23,144 bases of DNA from Thermogutta sp. (GTDB lineage Bacteria > Planctomycetota > Planctomycetia > Pirellulales > Thermoguttaceae): contig NZ_JACIYL010000006.1 of assembly GCF_014359955.1 (NCBI RefSeq), forward strand, positions 1 to 23,144. The letters are read 5' to 3'. Made by a program: the position numbers and the translations under genes. Below, piece after piece: positions 22,047 through 23,144 of the stretch. The notes below the pieces were generated by a model. It made no database searches and had not been told where the DNA came from. It was given only the letters and a program-made list of their open reading frames with translations. Numbering within the stretch: position 1 is the first letter of the stretch; every line of letters begins with the position of its first letter.

Positions 22047-23144
22047 TTACAATTGTAATAACTCGTCTAGGGCCTTGAGTTTTTCCGGCCAAGTGTGGTG
22101 CCGCACAATATAGTCACGGGCTGCATGTCCAATCGCCGTACGCAAAGACGGATTGTCGATAACACCGGCAACCGCGTTTATCCATTCCTCGGGCGAATCA
22201 GCTTTGAGGACATGCCGTCCCGGCACAGCGGAAATGCCCTCCAGAGCGGGAGAACTTGCGACCGTTGCGCACCCCATCGCCATCGCTTCGAGAACCTTGT
22301 TCTGGACACCGCGGGCCATTTGCAAAGGAACGATCGCAACGGCTCCGGACAGAAATGTCCGAACGTCCGGTACGTCGCCGGTGAGGAACACGCGAGGGAC
22401 GCGTGCCACCGCAGCTTTGAGTTTTCCGTCAGCTCCCGCGCCAACGATGTAAAACTCCAGATTGGAAAAACGTTGAGCCAAAATCGGCCATACTTTGTCT
22501 ATGAACCAGATGACACCATTACGATTGGGCGGATAATCCAGCGCACCCACAAACGTCAAGCGAGGATGGATTGGTGGTTCCCGGCTGTCAAAGTTTGGAA
22601 AAAAGTAATCGATGTCCACCCCGTTTTCCACGACCGCGGTGTGCGCATGCGGACAAAAGGAATTGTAAAGGTCGCGTTCCGGAACGGTTGCCAAGGTGAC
22701 CCAGGACGCGAGCGCAGCCACGCGACACTCCACACGGCGCAGTCTCACACCCTCCACGCGATACAGCCATCCGAGGGGCCTCGAACTTGTTCGTGAATAG
22801 TCCAGCCATTTTTGACTATCAACATCCACAAGATCGACAATGACCCCATCCTTGCCAAAGTTTCTGGGTATATACTGCACCATACTCGAGCAATAGACGA
22901 TTATCACGTCATAGCGATAACGGCGGCACAAGGAGGTGATTTCTCGCGCTAACTTGCTCGACCGAAAAGCGCCTTGGGTTGCAGTCGCGCCCACTGAGAG
23001 GGACAAAATCGCCTGCGTCCACCGCTGCCAGGGTGGAATGACCGACCACGCCACGTTGTGGCAGCGTGCCCGGAGGGCCTCCTCTGTCGCCGTGGACAGG
23101 GGCTCGTCCGCCAGGAATGCAACGTCCAGATCACATCGCTGAGC
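22047..23144 (-). CDS. Exosortase/PEP-CTERM-associated GT4 sugar transferase (stp1-like), 5' partial
   Basis: GT-B glycosyltransferase truncated by the window edge. A GTG at 23054 could be read as a start, but the frame stays open through the last base, and the 30 upstream codons include DLDVAFLADEPLS and EEALRARCHNV, which match the N-terminal region expected for this family. At least 365 residues are visible. The markers of the TIGR03087-type sugar transferases are VIIVYCSSMVQYIP, VDLVDVDSQKWLDYSR, LTFVGALDYPPNRNGVIWF and ARGVQNKVLEAMAMGCATVA. This family is known from loci that also encode exosortases. It probably adds a sugar early in chain assembly, but donor and acceptor are unknown. 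A 60-base gap follows before the DPM1-like gene. Confidence 0.92.
   Translation of the reverse strand, partial: AQRCDLDVAFLADEPLSTATEEALRARCHNVAWSVIPPWQRWTQAILSLSVGATATQGAFRSSKLAREITSLCRRYRYDVIIVYCSSMVQYIPRNFGKDGVIVDLVDVDSQKWLDYSRTSSRPLGWLYRVEGVRLRRVECRVAALASWVTLATVPERDLYNSFCPHAHTAVVENGVDIDYFFPNFDSREPPIHPRLTFVGALDYPPNRNGVIWFIDKVWPILAQRFSNLEFYIVGAGADGKLKAAVARVPRVFLTGDVPDVRTFLSGAVAIVPLQMARGVQNKVLEAMAMGCATVASSPALEGISAVPGRHVLKADSPEEWINAVAGVIDNPSLRTAIGHAARDYIVRHHTWPEKLKALDELLQL

Noticed and set aside
22047..22058. Perfect 12-base palindrome ttacaattgtaa, considered as a regulator binding site
   Set aside because: It spans the stop codon and final codons of the stp1-like gene and is explained by coding sequence; no second copy was noticed.
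22095..22796. Plus-strand open frame of 233 codons
   Set aside because: It lies entirely antisense to the stp1-like glycosyltransferase, has no recognisable motif, and its composition is that of a shadow frame. The same holds for the long plus-strand frames at 4230-4874 and 12919-13524.
22047..23054. GTG at 23054 as the start of the stp1-like gene
   Set aside because: Thirty further in-frame codons up to the window edge encode sequence expected for the family's N-terminal domain, so the gene is truncated by the window instead.
1..23144. tRNA, rRNA, insertion sequences, CRISPR repeats or phage genes
   Set aside because: I read both strands for transposase or integrase motifs, regularly spaced repeats and cloverleaf-like sequence and saw none that could be supported.

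Overview
The window reads as one bacterial chromosome segment with every recognisable gene on the minus strand, so transcription runs from position 23144 down to position 1. It carries 20 protein-coding genes, packed with gaps of at most 145 bases and several overlaps. I see no RNA gene, insertion sequence, CRISPR array or gene-free stretch above 300 bases. GC content is moderate (roughly half, judged by eye). The mix of a TGS-domain GTPase, a PolX polymerase with a PHP domain, exosortase-type polysaccharide genes, a sulfotransferase and a YetA/PcRGLX-type lyase fits Planctomycetota best. That assignment is an inference, not proven by the sequence.

Region A (about 23144 to 3029) is a single large extracellular polysaccharide locus of 18 genes, read right to left. 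It starts with a 5'-truncated GT4 enzyme of the PEP-CTERM/exosortase-associated 'stp1' type and a DPM1-like GT2 with a cysteine-rich N-terminus. An O-antigen-ligase/O-glycosylation-ligase-like membrane protein follows, then an ABC-2 exporter (Wzm-like permease, and Wzt-like ATPase with a C-terminal substrate-binding domain). Next come a SAM methyltransferase coupled to the ATPase by a TGATG overlap, a GT4, a GT2, a sulfotransferase, a GT2, a GT4, a GT2, a left-handed beta-helix acyltransferase and an 883-residue YetA/PcRGLX-type lyase without signal peptide. The locus ends with a YqeG-like HAD phosphatase, a UbiA-superfamily enzyme resembling decaprenyl-phosphate phosphoribosyltransferase, and two more GT4/GT-B enzymes.

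Region B (about 2883 to 53) holds two genes that look like housekeeping neighbours, an Obg/DRG-like GTPase with a TGS domain and DNA polymerase X. A hairpin beyond polX may be a terminator.

Working model: the glycosyltransferases build a heteropolysaccharide on a polyprenyl carrier in the cytoplasm. Sulfate, an acyl group and probably a methyl cap decorate it, and the ABC transporter exports it, perhaps after its Wzt-type C-terminal domain recognises a methylated end. The ligase-like protein may then transfer it to an acceptor. The UbiA plus HAD pair may make a polyprenyl-phosphate-linked pentose donor, and the lyase may trim or recycle polymer. No initiating sugar-phosphate transferase, polymerase/flippase pair, chain-length regulator or exosortase lies inside the window, and these would be expected upstream of position 23144 or elsewhere.
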